Source: DATDRM01 sp035291705 (GTDB lineage: Bacteria > Chloroflexota > Anaerolineae > Anaerolineales > UBA4823). From it: a DNA stretch of 14,266 nt. Where the stretch lies: positions 1 through 14,266 of the forward strand of contig DATDRM010000306.1 in the NCBI GenBank assembly GCA_035291705.1, read 5' to 3'. The notes beneath the pieces are model-generated. The model was not told the origin of the DNA and made no database searches. It saw nothing but the letters and a program-made list of their open reading frames with translations. The position numbers were made by a program, and so were the translations under genes. This document shows, in pieces, positions 1-7,059 of the stretch (its first letter is position 1; each line of letters starts with the position of its first letter).

Positions 1-618
1 GATAACATCATCCGGGTTGTGCGCAAGATCCGCCTCTTCCACAAGCAGTGTCCGCCCCTAAAGGGCGAGTTTAACGTCTTCCGCCGGGTGGAATGGCTGA
101 TTAGCGTTTCCCAGCGCAACAACTGCAAGTTCCCCTTCGACTTCGACTGGATCATGCAGAAAATGCACGAGTGCGAAGAAGCCTTGCTCAGGGACCCCTA
201 TATCCCCACTCCCTGCCACGACGACCTGCTCAACCTGAACTGGCTGGATGAGGATGTGCCGGGCGAGATCGGCGAGCTGCGCCTGCTCGATTGGGAGTAC
301 GCCGGCATGGGCGACATCTTCTTCGACCTGGGGAACTTCTGCCACCACCATCGCTTGAACGACGACCTGGTGCGTTGTCTCTTGCAGGAGTACTTCGGCG
401 AAGTGACGCCGAAGAATTTCGCCCGCCTCAAGCTGATGTGGCCTATGTCGGAGATCCACGAATCCATGTGGGGCACCACGCAAACCGGCATCTCCAAACT
501 GGATGAGGATTTCCAGGGTTATGCAGATCTATGGTTCGGCCGGGTGCGCCAGCATATAACCGATTCACGTTGGGACCAATGGCTGAGAGATGTGTCTGAC
601 TTCCACCGGTTTGGGTAA
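1..618 (+). CDS. Choline/aminoglycoside kinase-fold phosphotransferase, 3' part
   Basis: The reading frame is open from the first base, so the gene starts outside the window; the visible 205 residues are the C-terminal part. Counting codons from base 1, the catalytic loop is CHDDLLNLNWL (His73, Asp75, Asn80), a form of the Brenner motif HxDxxxxN with Asp instead of the usual Asn after His. It is followed by the metal-binding segment LLDWEYAGMGD (Asp97) and FFDLGNF, which is typical of choline/ethanolamine kinases, LicA and related small-molecule kinases. Such enzymes transfer the ATP gamma-phosphate to a hydroxyl of choline, ethanolamine or a similar alcohol in the cytoplasm. The substrate cannot be decided from this fragment; thiamine or aminoglycoside kinase relatives share these motifs. 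It ends just before a strong terminator, so it appears transcriptionally separate from the next gene. The GTG at 19 is probably an internal valine, not the start. Confidence 0.82.
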   Translation, partial: DNIIRVVRKIRLFHKQCPPLKGEFNVFRRVEWLISVSQRNNCKFPFDFDWIMQKMHECEEALLRDPYIPTPCHDDLLNLNWLDEDVPGEIGELRLLDWEYAGMGDIFFDLGNFCHHHRLNDDLVRCLLQEYFGEVTPKNFARLKLMWPMSEIHESMWGTTQTGISKLDEDFQGYADLWFGRVRQHITDSRWDQWLRDVSDFHRFG

Positions 619-642
619 TTGACTACCCTTCTGGATCCATAG

Positions 643-679
643 CCCCCTCCGGTTCAATCGCTGCCGGAGGGGGTTTTTT
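643..679 (+). terminator. Rho-independent terminator
   Basis: A perfect 10-bp GC-rich stem (CCCCCTCCGG at 643-652 pairing with CCGGAGGGGG at 664-673) encloses an 11-base loop and is followed at once by six T (674-679). It lies 24 bases after the stop codon of the kinase-fold gene and ends transcription on the plus strand. It separates that gene from the transglutaminase-cyclase pair. Confidence 0.92.
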
Positions 680-725
680 ACAATTTTGCCTAGCCACCGC
701 TTTGATTTTGGGTTAAACTGGACTT

Positions 726-3167
726 ATGTATACTGAGACAAACCCAGAAATTTCCGAGCGCTGGTGGGATTGGCCAGCTGCCTTGCTGCTCCTGGCCGCC
801 CTACTTACGGCAGCCACCCGTTTGAACGCTACCGAATGGGCGGATCACTTAAATCTGGTGCAGACCGTAACTTTCCTGGGGGCGCTCGCCGGTCTAGCCC
901 TGGGTCAAAGCCGCTTCTCGCCCTCGGTCGCCAGGCTTTTCGCCTTCGTTTATGGTCTGTTTGCTATCGGCTGGCAGATCGGGTTAACCCTGGGACGGGG
1001 GGTGCTTTGGCCGGAGCGAATGGTCAGCGTCGGCAACCGCCTGTTGATCATCCTGGACGATATCTTCCGCCAGAAACCAGTCTCTGATAACCTGTTCTTC
1101 ATTTGCCTGATGGCTATCCTGTTCTGGACAATGAGTGTCTATGCTGGCTATAGTCTGGCGCGTCACGGGTATTCCTGGCAGGCGATCCTCCCCACGGGGC
1201 TGGCGCTGGTCATCATCCAAACTTATGACGCCTTCTTTTCAGTCCGCACCTGGTTCCTGGCAGGTTATATCTTCCTTTCACTGCTGCTGGTCGCCCGGCT
1301 GCACTTTCTTAACCTGCAAAAGCGCTGGAAACAGAACGGCACCTATCTCCCGCCCTTTGTTGGGTTAGACTCCATCCGCTTGGGCCTGGTGACCACAGCC
1401 ATTCTTGTGTTATTTGCCTGGACTGCGCCAGCCCTGGCTAAGGCTCTCCCACCCGCCGAACAGGTCTGGGGGCGTGCCACCCGGCCGTGGATCACTGTTC
1501 GCGAGCGGTTGAGCAATGCCTTCGCCTCCCTGCAGGCGTCGGTGGGATTTGTGACCGATCTGTATGGAGACACATTGCCATTAGGGCGCGGCAATCCCCT
1601 GACCGACACCGTGATCATGGCCGTCGAGGCGCCGCCCCAGGCTGAGGCGGGTGTGCGCTATTACTGGCGCGCCCGAGTCTACGACACCTACGAAGGCAGC
1701 TGGTCGAGCACCCTGCCTGGTGTCCGCTCCCTGAATCCTGACACCTTTGACCTGGATTTCCCCGAATACCAGGGGCGCTCAACCGGCGACTTCACCATCA
1801 AAACCCTCTATCCCCTCCAAAACTTAAATACACCCGCCCAACCGCTGTGGGTTAGCCGCCCGGTCGAGGCGCAAATCGCTCTCAACCCAGATGGCACGAT
1901 CGACCTGGGATATTTGAAAGCGAATCCCTTGTTAAGGGCGGGAGATGTCTACCAGGTCACGGCCTCCCTCACTTCCGCCACGGTCGCCGATTTGCGCGCA
2001 GCAGGGGAGGATTACCCTTCCTGGGTAACTGGGCGCTATTTGCAGCTGCCAGAAACGATCACGCCTCGCACCCGCCAGCTGGCGGAGCAGATCGCCTCTG
2101 GCCTGGACAACCCTTACGATATCGCCCAGGCAGTTACCGATTACCTGCGCATTAACCTGGTTTATAACGAGACCGTCCCCACCGTCCCCATCAGGCAAGA
2201 ACCAATCGACTGGATCCTGTTCGACCATCGCCAGGCATTCTGCAATTACTACGCCACCGCTGAAGTCATCTTGCTACGCTCGCTGGGCATCCCCTCCCGT
2301 CTGGCCGTGGGGTATGCCGAGGGAGAGCGCTCTTCTCCGGCACAGCCGGCAACCATCCCAACCTTGCCTTCCGGCGCTGTTCCAGAAGCGGCGGTTGTCA
2401 CCGGCGGGGTATACACGGTGCGCCACCGCGATGCCCATGCCTGGCCAGAAGTTTACTTCCCCGATATGGGCTGGGTAGAATTCGAACCAACTGCCTCCCA
2501 GCTGCCGATCTTTCGCCCCACAGGAAACAACACCAACTCCGCAGAGAATCCCGAATTGACAAATGAAGGGCAGGATCCCAGAAACCGGAGTCTGAACAAC
2601 CTGGAGGACGCAGCTGGCCAGGGGCCGCTGTCACCTGACCAATCAATCGGATTGCTGCAGAGGATCCCACTCGCCTACTTGCTCCTGATCCTGGTGGTGG
2701 TGGTCACTTTCATCTTATTCCTGATTGGACAGGTCCGCCGGAAGCGTGGCTACCCCCCCTTCCCGGTACAATTTGAAGCCAGCCTGCGGCGGATGGGCTT
2801 TGAGCCGCCGGCCACGCTGCGTCGCTGGGCAACCTCCGCTGCCCTTTCCCCGCTCACCCGCGCCTATTTGGAACTTAACCGCGCCCTGTCACGCCTGGGC
2901 AGGCCACCCGCCACGACCGACACCCCGGCCGAGCGCGCCGCCCTCCTGGAAGGCCTGCTGCCGGTAGCAGAGAATCCCATCCGCAGCCTGCTCTTTGAAT
3001 ACCAGGCAGCCACGTATGGGGAGCGCAGTGGAGATGCCAGGGTGGCTCAGCAAGCGGGGAAAGAGATCCGCAACACTTCCTACCTGGCGCTGCTCCAGCG
3101 CATTTTCGCTCGCTTCCAGGAACCACCCAAAGCTAGTGTGCGTTCTACCGGTCGTCAGAATCGTTAA
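726..3167 (+). CDS. Membrane-anchored transglutaminase-like protein, TgpA architecture
   Basis: The 813-residue protein has an N-terminal block of about six to seven membrane helices (roughly 15-33, 44-60, 68-90, 122-142, 152-192 and 216-238, the DUF3488-like region). A large presumably extracytoplasmic part follows, then one more helix (about 648-670) and a cytoplasmic tail of the DUF4129 kind. The transglutaminase core lies at about 440-600 and keeps the papain-like triad: Cys506 in AFCNYYATAEV, His571 in DAHAWPEVYFP and Asp580 in PDMGWVEFEPT. Family members are transglutaminase-type or protease-type thiol enzymes thought to act on cell-envelope proteins; the substrate is unknown. TgpA genes often sit with MoxR and DUF58 genes, and neither is seen here. 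The next gene begins 14 bases downstream and is probably cotranscribed. ATG at 726 is the first start. It has no Shine-Dalgarno match, and a TAAACT box at 714-719 is spaced as for a leaderless transcript. Confidence 0.9.
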   Translation: MYTETNPEISERWWDWPAALLLLAALLTAATRLNATEWADHLNLVQTVTFLGALAGLALGQSRFSPSVARLFAFVYGLFAIGWQIGLTLGRGVLWPERMVSVGNRLLIILDDIFRQKPVSDNLFFICLMAILFWTMSVYAGYSLARHGYSWQAILPTGLALVIIQTYDAFFSVRTWFLAGYIFLSLLLVARLHFLNLQKRWKQNGTYLPPFVGLDSIRLGLVTTAILVLFAWTAPALAKALPPAEQVWGRATRPWITVRERLSNAFASLQASVGFVTDLYGDTLPLGRGNPLTDTVIMAVEAPPQAEAGVRYYWRARVYDTYEGSWSSTLPGVRSLNPDTFDLDFPEYQGRSTGDFTIKTLYPLQNLNTPAQPLWVSRPVEAQIALNPDGTIDLGYLKANPLLRAGDVYQVTASLTSATVADLRAAGEDYPSWVTGRYLQLPETITPRTRQLAEQIASGLDNPYDIAQAVTDYLRINLVYNETVPTVPIRQEPIDWILFDHRQAFCNYYATAEVILLRSLGIPSRLAVGYAEGERSSPAQPATIPTLPSGAVPEAAVVTGGVYTVRHRDAHAWPEVYFPDMGWVEFEPTASQLPIFRPTGNNTNSAENPELTNEGQDPRNRSLNNLEDAAGQGPLSPDQSIGLLQRIPLAYLLLILVVVVTFILFLIGQVRRKRGYPPFPVQFEASLRRMGFEPPATLRRWATSAALSPLTRAYLELNRALSRLGRPPATTDTPAERAALLEGLLPVAENPIRSLLFEYQAATYGERSGDARVAQQAGKEIRNTSYLALLQRIFARFQEPPKASVRSTGRQNR

Positions 3168-3181
3168 CGCAAAACTGCGCG

Positions 3182-4900
3182 ATGGATCACAAATCCACTC
3201 CCTCCACAACCCTCCCGCTGGACAGGCAAATCCTGCGCCTCAGCGAGTTCACCGACCAGGTCCGCCTGGCGCTCCAGGCAGAGTACAATCCCTGTTCCGA
3301 AGACGCCCTGGAAGACCTGGCCCAACTAGCCGGCTCTTTAACCCGCATCAGCCGCCAGATCGCCAGGCAGGAAGAGGAGCGGGACAACCTGCTGGCCTTG
3401 GCAGGCATCAGCCAGATCGTGAACTCCTCGCTCCAGTTGGATGACGTCCTGCGCATTGTGATGGATACCATCGTGCGCCTGACTGGTGCCGAACGCGGCT
3501 TTCTCATGCTGAAAGACGGGCAGGGGGAGTTAGCCATCCACATCGCTCGCAACTGGGAGCAAGAAACCCTCGACGCGTCTGAATCTGACCTCAGCCGCAG
3601 CGTGGTAAACCGGGTGATCGACGAAGGACAGCCGGTGCTCACCACCAACGCCCAACAAGACCCGCGCTTCGACAGTCAGGAAAGCGTGATCGCCCTGAAC
3701 CTGCGCTCGATTCTGTGCGTGCCCCTCAAAGTCAAGGATGATTTAATCGGTGTGATCTATGCCGATAATCGCATCCGCACCGGGTTATTCACCGAGGCGG
3801 AACGAAACTTACTGGCAGCTTTCGCCAACCAGGCTGCCGTGGCCATCGAGAACGCTCGCCTGTTCGAATCCATCCACCGCAGTCTGGCAGATGTGAGCGA
3901 ACTTAAAAACTTGATGGACGATGTCTTCGCTTCGATTGCCAGCGGCGTGATCACCACAGACCTCGCAGATCGGATCACCCTCAGCAATGGCGCTGCGGAA
4001 GCCATCCTTGGACAAAGCCGGTCGGATTTGATCGGCCGCAATGTTGGCGAAGTGCCCCTCTTGAGCAATTTGCAACTGCCGCGCTATCTGGCACGTGTTC
4101 GCCAGAGTAACCAGCAAATCGTAGGGTTGGAATTCAGCCCCGAATTGCCTGGGCGCGGCTCGCTCACCTTGAGTTTTAACCTCTCACCGCTTAAAGATGC
4201 GCATATCACCACCCAAGGCGTGGCGATCGTCATGGAGGATTTGACGGAAACCAGGCGCCTGGAGGCTCAGCGGCGCTTATTCGAACGCATGGTCTCCCCG
4301 GCGGTGATCGATCAACTTAACCCGAGCGAGCTACAGCTGGGCGGCAAACGCACCCAGATCACCACCCTCTTTGCTGACATGCGCGGCTTCACCAGCCTGA
4401 GCGAACGCTGTGCACCAGAAGAACTGGTGTCCGTGCTCAACCGCTACCTGGGAGCCGCAACCGAAGCCATCCTGGGCGAAGGAGGCACGATCGACAAATT
4501 CCTGGGCGATGCCATCATGGCATTCTTTAACGCCCCTATCCCGCAAAGAGACCACACCTTGCGGGCGATGCGCGCCGCTTTGTCCATGCGGGCTGCCGTC
4601 TCCGCAGTGCAAAAAGAACTACCGCCTCAGTTTCAGCTATCATTCGGCACCGGCATTCACTCCGGGGAGGCGGTCCTGGGCTTGATCGGCACCCAAAAAC
4701 GCATGGAATACACCGTCATTGGCGACAGCGTCAACACCGCCAAGCGCCTCCAGGAAAATGCAAATCCAGGGCAAATCCTGATCAGCGTCCAGGTCTATGA
4801 ACAGGTGCGCAACCAGGTGCTTACCCAACAGGTGACCCCGGTGGTCGCCAAGGGGAAGAGTGAGCCGATTCGGGTCTATGAGTTGATAGGATTGCGCTAG
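3182..4900 (+). CDS. Class III adenylate cyclase with GAF and PAS sensor domains
   Basis: The 572-residue soluble protein has a helical N-terminus (about 15-80), a GAF domain (about 83-225), a PAS-like domain (about 240-350), a short helical linker (355-375) and a class III nucleotide cyclase domain (about 385-570). The cyclase site looks complete: metal-binding Asp399 (LFADMRGFT) and Asp443 (FLGDAIMAFF), adenine-selecting Lys439 and Asp515 (VIGDSVNTAKRL), and transition-state Asn518 and Arg522. Lys plus Asp at the base-selecting positions indicates ATP rather than GTP, so it should make cyclic AMP as a homodimer. GAF and PAS domains would sense a small ligand or redox state, but the ligand cannot be told. 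No membrane segment is seen. It starts 14 bases after the transglutaminase gene, without a clear ribosome binding site, which suggests coupling to that gene. It ends one base from the convergent PLP-enzyme gene, with no terminator between them. Confidence 0.93.
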   Translation: MDHKSTPSTTLPLDRQILRLSEFTDQVRLALQAEYNPCSEDALEDLAQLAGSLTRISRQIARQEEERDNLLALAGISQIVNSSLQLDDVLRIVMDTIVRLTGAERGFLMLKDGQGELAIHIARNWEQETLDASESDLSRSVVNRVIDEGQPVLTTNAQQDPRFDSQESVIALNLRSILCVPLKVKDDLIGVIYADNRIRTGLFTEAERNLLAAFANQAAVAIENARLFESIHRSLADVSELKNLMDDVFASIASGVITTDLADRITLSNGAAEAILGQSRSDLIGRNVGEVPLLSNLQLPRYLARVRQSNQQIVGLEFSPELPGRGSLTLSFNLSPLKDAHITTQGVAIVMEDLTETRRLEAQRRLFERMVSPAVIDQLNPSELQLGGKRTQITTLFADMRGFTSLSERCAPEELVSVLNRYLGAATEAILGEGGTIDKFLGDAIMAFFNAPIPQRDHTLRAMRAALSMRAAVSAVQKELPPQFQLSFGTGIHSGEAVLGLIGTQKRMEYTVIGDSVNTAKRLQENANPGQILISVQVYEQVRNQVLTQQVTPVVAKGKSEPIRVYELIGLR

Positions 4901-4901
4901 A

Positions 4902-5864
4902 TTACCGCAACAGCATCTCGCGATAGCGATCGGCGAACAGCGCTGGGCCTCCGCCGGTGTGCCAAAAGAGCACCATCTCGTTTGGCGAGAAGAATCCCTG
5001 CCGCACCAGGTCGATCAGGCCAGCTGCGGCTCGCCCGGTATAGACCGGGTCCAGCAGCAGGCCTTCCTGGCGGGCAAAGAGATGCAAAGCCTCCTGCTCG
5101 CCCGATCCCATGACCCCATAGCCTCCCCCCAGGTAATCGGCATTAACGAGGATATCATCGGCTGAGAATGAGGCATTTTCGCCGATCAAATCGGCGGTTC
5201 TGCGTGCCAATTCCGCCACGCGTTCTCGTAATACCGGGGCTGGTTCGTCAATGCTGATCCCCAGGATGTGGCCCTGAAATCCAAAGCAGCGCGCCCCGGC
5301 TACCAATCCGGCCTGGGTGCCGCCTGAGGAAGTCGCGAAGATGATCCAATCTGGCCGGACGCCCTGCTCGATCAATTCCTGCAGCGCATAGGCGTAGGCC
5401 GCCGCGCCGGACGGGCTGGATCCGCCATAGGGGATCAGATAGGGGCGCTGGCCCGCCTCCTGGGCGTGCCTGAAAACCTGCTGCAAAGTCCCCTCGCGCC
5501 CCGCCTCGCCGGCCCACACGATCTGCGCGCCAAACAGGCGATCCAGGAGCATATTCCCCGAGGGAGATGTCGGTTCCTCTCCAGTCAATACCAGGAGGCA
5601 TTCAAAACCAAAACGAGCCGCGGCGGCGGCAGTCTGCCGGCAATGGTTGGACTGGACTGCCCCAGCCGTGATCAGGGTGCGCGCGCTCTGAGCCTGCGCC
5701 TCGGCCAACAAGAACTCCAATTTACGCGTCTTGTTGCCGCCAAAGGCTAAACCGGTCTGGTCATCGCGCTTAACCAGCAGCTGCGGCCCGCCCAGTGCTG
5801 CCGACAGGCGGGGCATTGCCTCGACCAGGGTGGGTAGGTGTGCAAAACGAATTCGTGGGATCAT
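4902..5864 (-). CDS. PLP-dependent D-cysteine desulfhydrase / ACC deaminase family enzyme
   Basis: The 320-residue fold-type II PLP enzyme has the family's usual length. The PLP lysine is Lys45 in FGGNKTRKLEFL; AVQSNHCRQTAA (70-81) and the phosphate-binding loop SSGGTQAGL (189-197) are also family signatures. Thr276 (DPVYTGRAA) and Thr303 (WHTGGGPALF) occupy the positions that are Glu295 and Leu322 in true ACC deaminases. This points to D-cysteine desulfhydrase-like chemistry (D-cysteine to pyruvate, sulfide and ammonia) or a relative such as L-cysteate sulfo-lyase. The frame is open further upstream, to 6086, but ATG at 5864 is chosen because it follows a good AAGGAG site and begins the conserved MIPRIRFAHLPT. 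The longer version would overlap the preceding gene. It is the last gene of the minus-strand run, 35 bases after the FemAB-like gene. Confidence 0.9.
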   Translation of the reverse strand: MIPRIRFAHLPTLVEAMPRLSAALGGPQLLVKRDDQTGLAFGGNKTRKLEFLLAEAQAQSARTLITAGAVQSNHCRQTAAAAARFGFECLLVLTGEEPTSPSGNMLLDRLFGAQIVWAGEAGREGTLQQVFRHAQEAGQRPYLIPYGGSSPSGAAAYAYALQELIEQGVRPDWIIFATSSGGTQAGLVAGARCFGFQGHILGISIDEPAPVLRERVAELARRTADLIGENASFSADDILVNADYLGGGYGVMGSGEQEALHLFARQEGLLLDPVYTGRAAAGLIDLVRQGFFSPNEMVLFWHTGGGPALFADRYREMLLR

Positions 5865-5870
5865 GGACTT

Positions 5871-5876
5871 CTCCTT
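5871..5876 (-). promoter_or_regulatory. Shine-Dalgarno site of the PLP-enzyme gene
   Basis: AAGGAG on the minus strand stands 6 bases before ATG at 5864. This fixes the start there rather than at the upstream in-frame codon at 6086. It is one of the few strong ribosome binding sites in the window. Confidence 0.8.
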
Positions 5877-5899
5877 GCTTACTTTGCGACTTCGCGGTA

Positions 5900-7009
5900 T
5901 TAAGGATTTAATGTCGATATCGAGTTTTGAGTGCGGACGCGACCGCGGCGGCGCATCCATTCCAGGAGGCGCGGCAAAACCTGGGTATACAGGCGATAAT
6001 AAAGAGGTCGCACAGGCAAATCCCACGCTCCAATCCAGCGCACCACCCTCCCCCCTAAACCATCTTTGAACCGGTACACTCCCCACAGCGGATCGCTTTC
6101 CAGGAACTCATCTGGCGCGCCCCACAAATCGTAAAACGTACACCCGGCGGCCTTCGCCCGCAGCATGGCCTCCCACTGCAACAGGTGATTGGGCATTTTC
6201 TCGCGGGCTGCTTCCCGCGACATGCCGAACATATACCAGGCTTTGCCTGCAAAGCGGAAGATCACCAGGGCCGCCACGGGCTGGCCCTCCACCTCAGCGA
6301 TCAACGGCTCGGCCATCCCAGCCTGCATGAATGTCTCCCAGAGCGCCCGGTAGTAGGCTTCTTCCCGGATGACAAAATTGTCGCGCAAGGAGGTCTCGGC
6401 ATACATGCGGTAGAGGGATGCCAGGTCGGCCTTCGTTCCCTGGCGTACAGTGACGCCCCGCCGCTCGGCCAGGCGGACATTGTAACGCGTCTTCTGCTTC
6501 ATGCGCGCCAGGAGGTCTTCGGGAGATAAGCTCAGGTCGATCACGACCGTGTTGCGGAATTGGACCTGTTCCTCGGAAAACCGCCAGCCATGTGCACCCA
6601 GATCGGCGCGCACAGCCTGGCCTACTTCATCCTCGCCAGCGTCGGGTGTCCCAGGGACGCCGCTCCCCAGGCGCAAGTCCGGATCGATTTTTATGAAAAT
6701 CGCCCCCCGCTGCCGCGCCAGGAGGTGCAAGTCCTCGATTACCTGGCGACGAAAGCCTGGGTCTGCCCAATCCTGCAGCAGAGGCCCACGCGGAACATAT
6801 ATAACCTGGGATCGACCAGCCAGGCCAGGCACCGGCAGGGCGCGCGCCAGCACCAGGGCCGCCGCCAACGTCTGTCCCTGCGCATCCTGCCACACTTTCG
6901 GGATCGGTTCCCAGCCAAGGCGCGCCTTGACCTGTCCCCATTCCCAGGTCTGCAAGACGTGGGCGCCGGGCAGGGTTGCGATCAGGGTATTCCAGGTTGA
7001 GGCATCCAT
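5900..7009 (-). CDS. FemAB-like aminoacyltransferase (first of tandem pair by coordinate)
   Basis: The 369-residue protein belongs to the FemA/FemB/FemX-like family: two GNAT folds that move an amino acid from aminoacyl-tRNA onto a cell-wall precursor or related amine. Shared landmarks with its neighbour at 7060-8088 are HVLQTWEWGQVK (17-28), MKQKTRYNVRL (170-180), MPNHLLQWEAM (272-282), YDLWGAPD (293-300) and LWGVYRFKDGLGG (308-320). It carries an extra acidic/Gly-rich insert at about 111-140 that the neighbour lacks. The frame is open far upstream (to 7315) inside the neighbour's coding sequence. ATG at 7009 is preferred because homology starts there and the upstream stretch has no family character. 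No Shine-Dalgarno is seen; the leader is occupied by a 7-base tandem array. The last dozen or so residues (RTQNSISTLNP) look like a non-conserved tail. The acceptor and amino acid are unknown. Confidence 0.85.
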   Translation of the reverse strand: MDASTWNTLIATLPGAHVLQTWEWGQVKARLGWEPIPKVWQDAQGQTLAAALVLARALPVPGLAGRSQVIYVPRGPLLQDWADPGFRRQVIEDLHLLARQRGAIFIKIDPDLRLGSGVPGTPDAGEDEVGQAVRADLGAHGWRFSEEQVQFRNTVVIDLSLSPEDLLARMKQKTRYNVRLAERRGVTVRQGTKADLASLYRMYAETSLRDNFVIREEAYYRALWETFMQAGMAEPLIAEVEGQPVAALVIFRFAGKAWYMFGMSREAAREKMPNHLLQWEAMLRAKAAGCTFYDLWGAPDEFLESDPLWGVYRFKDGLGGRVVRWIGAWDLPVRPLYYRLYTQVLPRLLEWMRRRGRVRTQNSISTLNP

Positions 7010-7016
7010 ATTCAAG

Positions 7017-7051
7017 GTTGCTGGTTGTGAGTTGGGAGTTATTAGTTGCAG
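7017..7051. repeat. Degenerate tandem array of five 7-base units
   Basis: Units begin at 7017, 7024, 7031, 7038 and 7045 on the plus strand. All five begin GTT and four begin GTTG; the last four positions vary. On the mRNA strand the units end in AAC. The array fills most of the 50-base gap between the two FemAB-like genes and ends 8 bases before the ATG at 7009, where a ribosome binding site would be expected. Such short heptanucleotide repeats are known from intergenic DNA of filamentous cyanobacteria; I infer a similar class here. Confidence 0.7.
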
Positions 7052-7059
7052 ATAACCCC

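Noticed and set aside
58..483. A minus-strand open frame of 141 codons opposite the kinase-fold gene
   Set aside because: Antisense shadow of a recognisable coding region.
5866..5898. Possible repeat between the PLP and FemAB-like genes (CTT-rich, with an 8-base step CTTTGCGA/CTTCGCGG)
   Set aside because: Only two partial copies and no regular period across the gap; part of it is the Shine-Dalgarno site.
4902..6086. A 394-residue version of the PLP enzyme with a 74-residue N-terminal extension
   Set aside because: The extension lies within the preceding FemAB-like gene in another frame, has no family character, and a good AAGGAG plus ATG is present at 5864.
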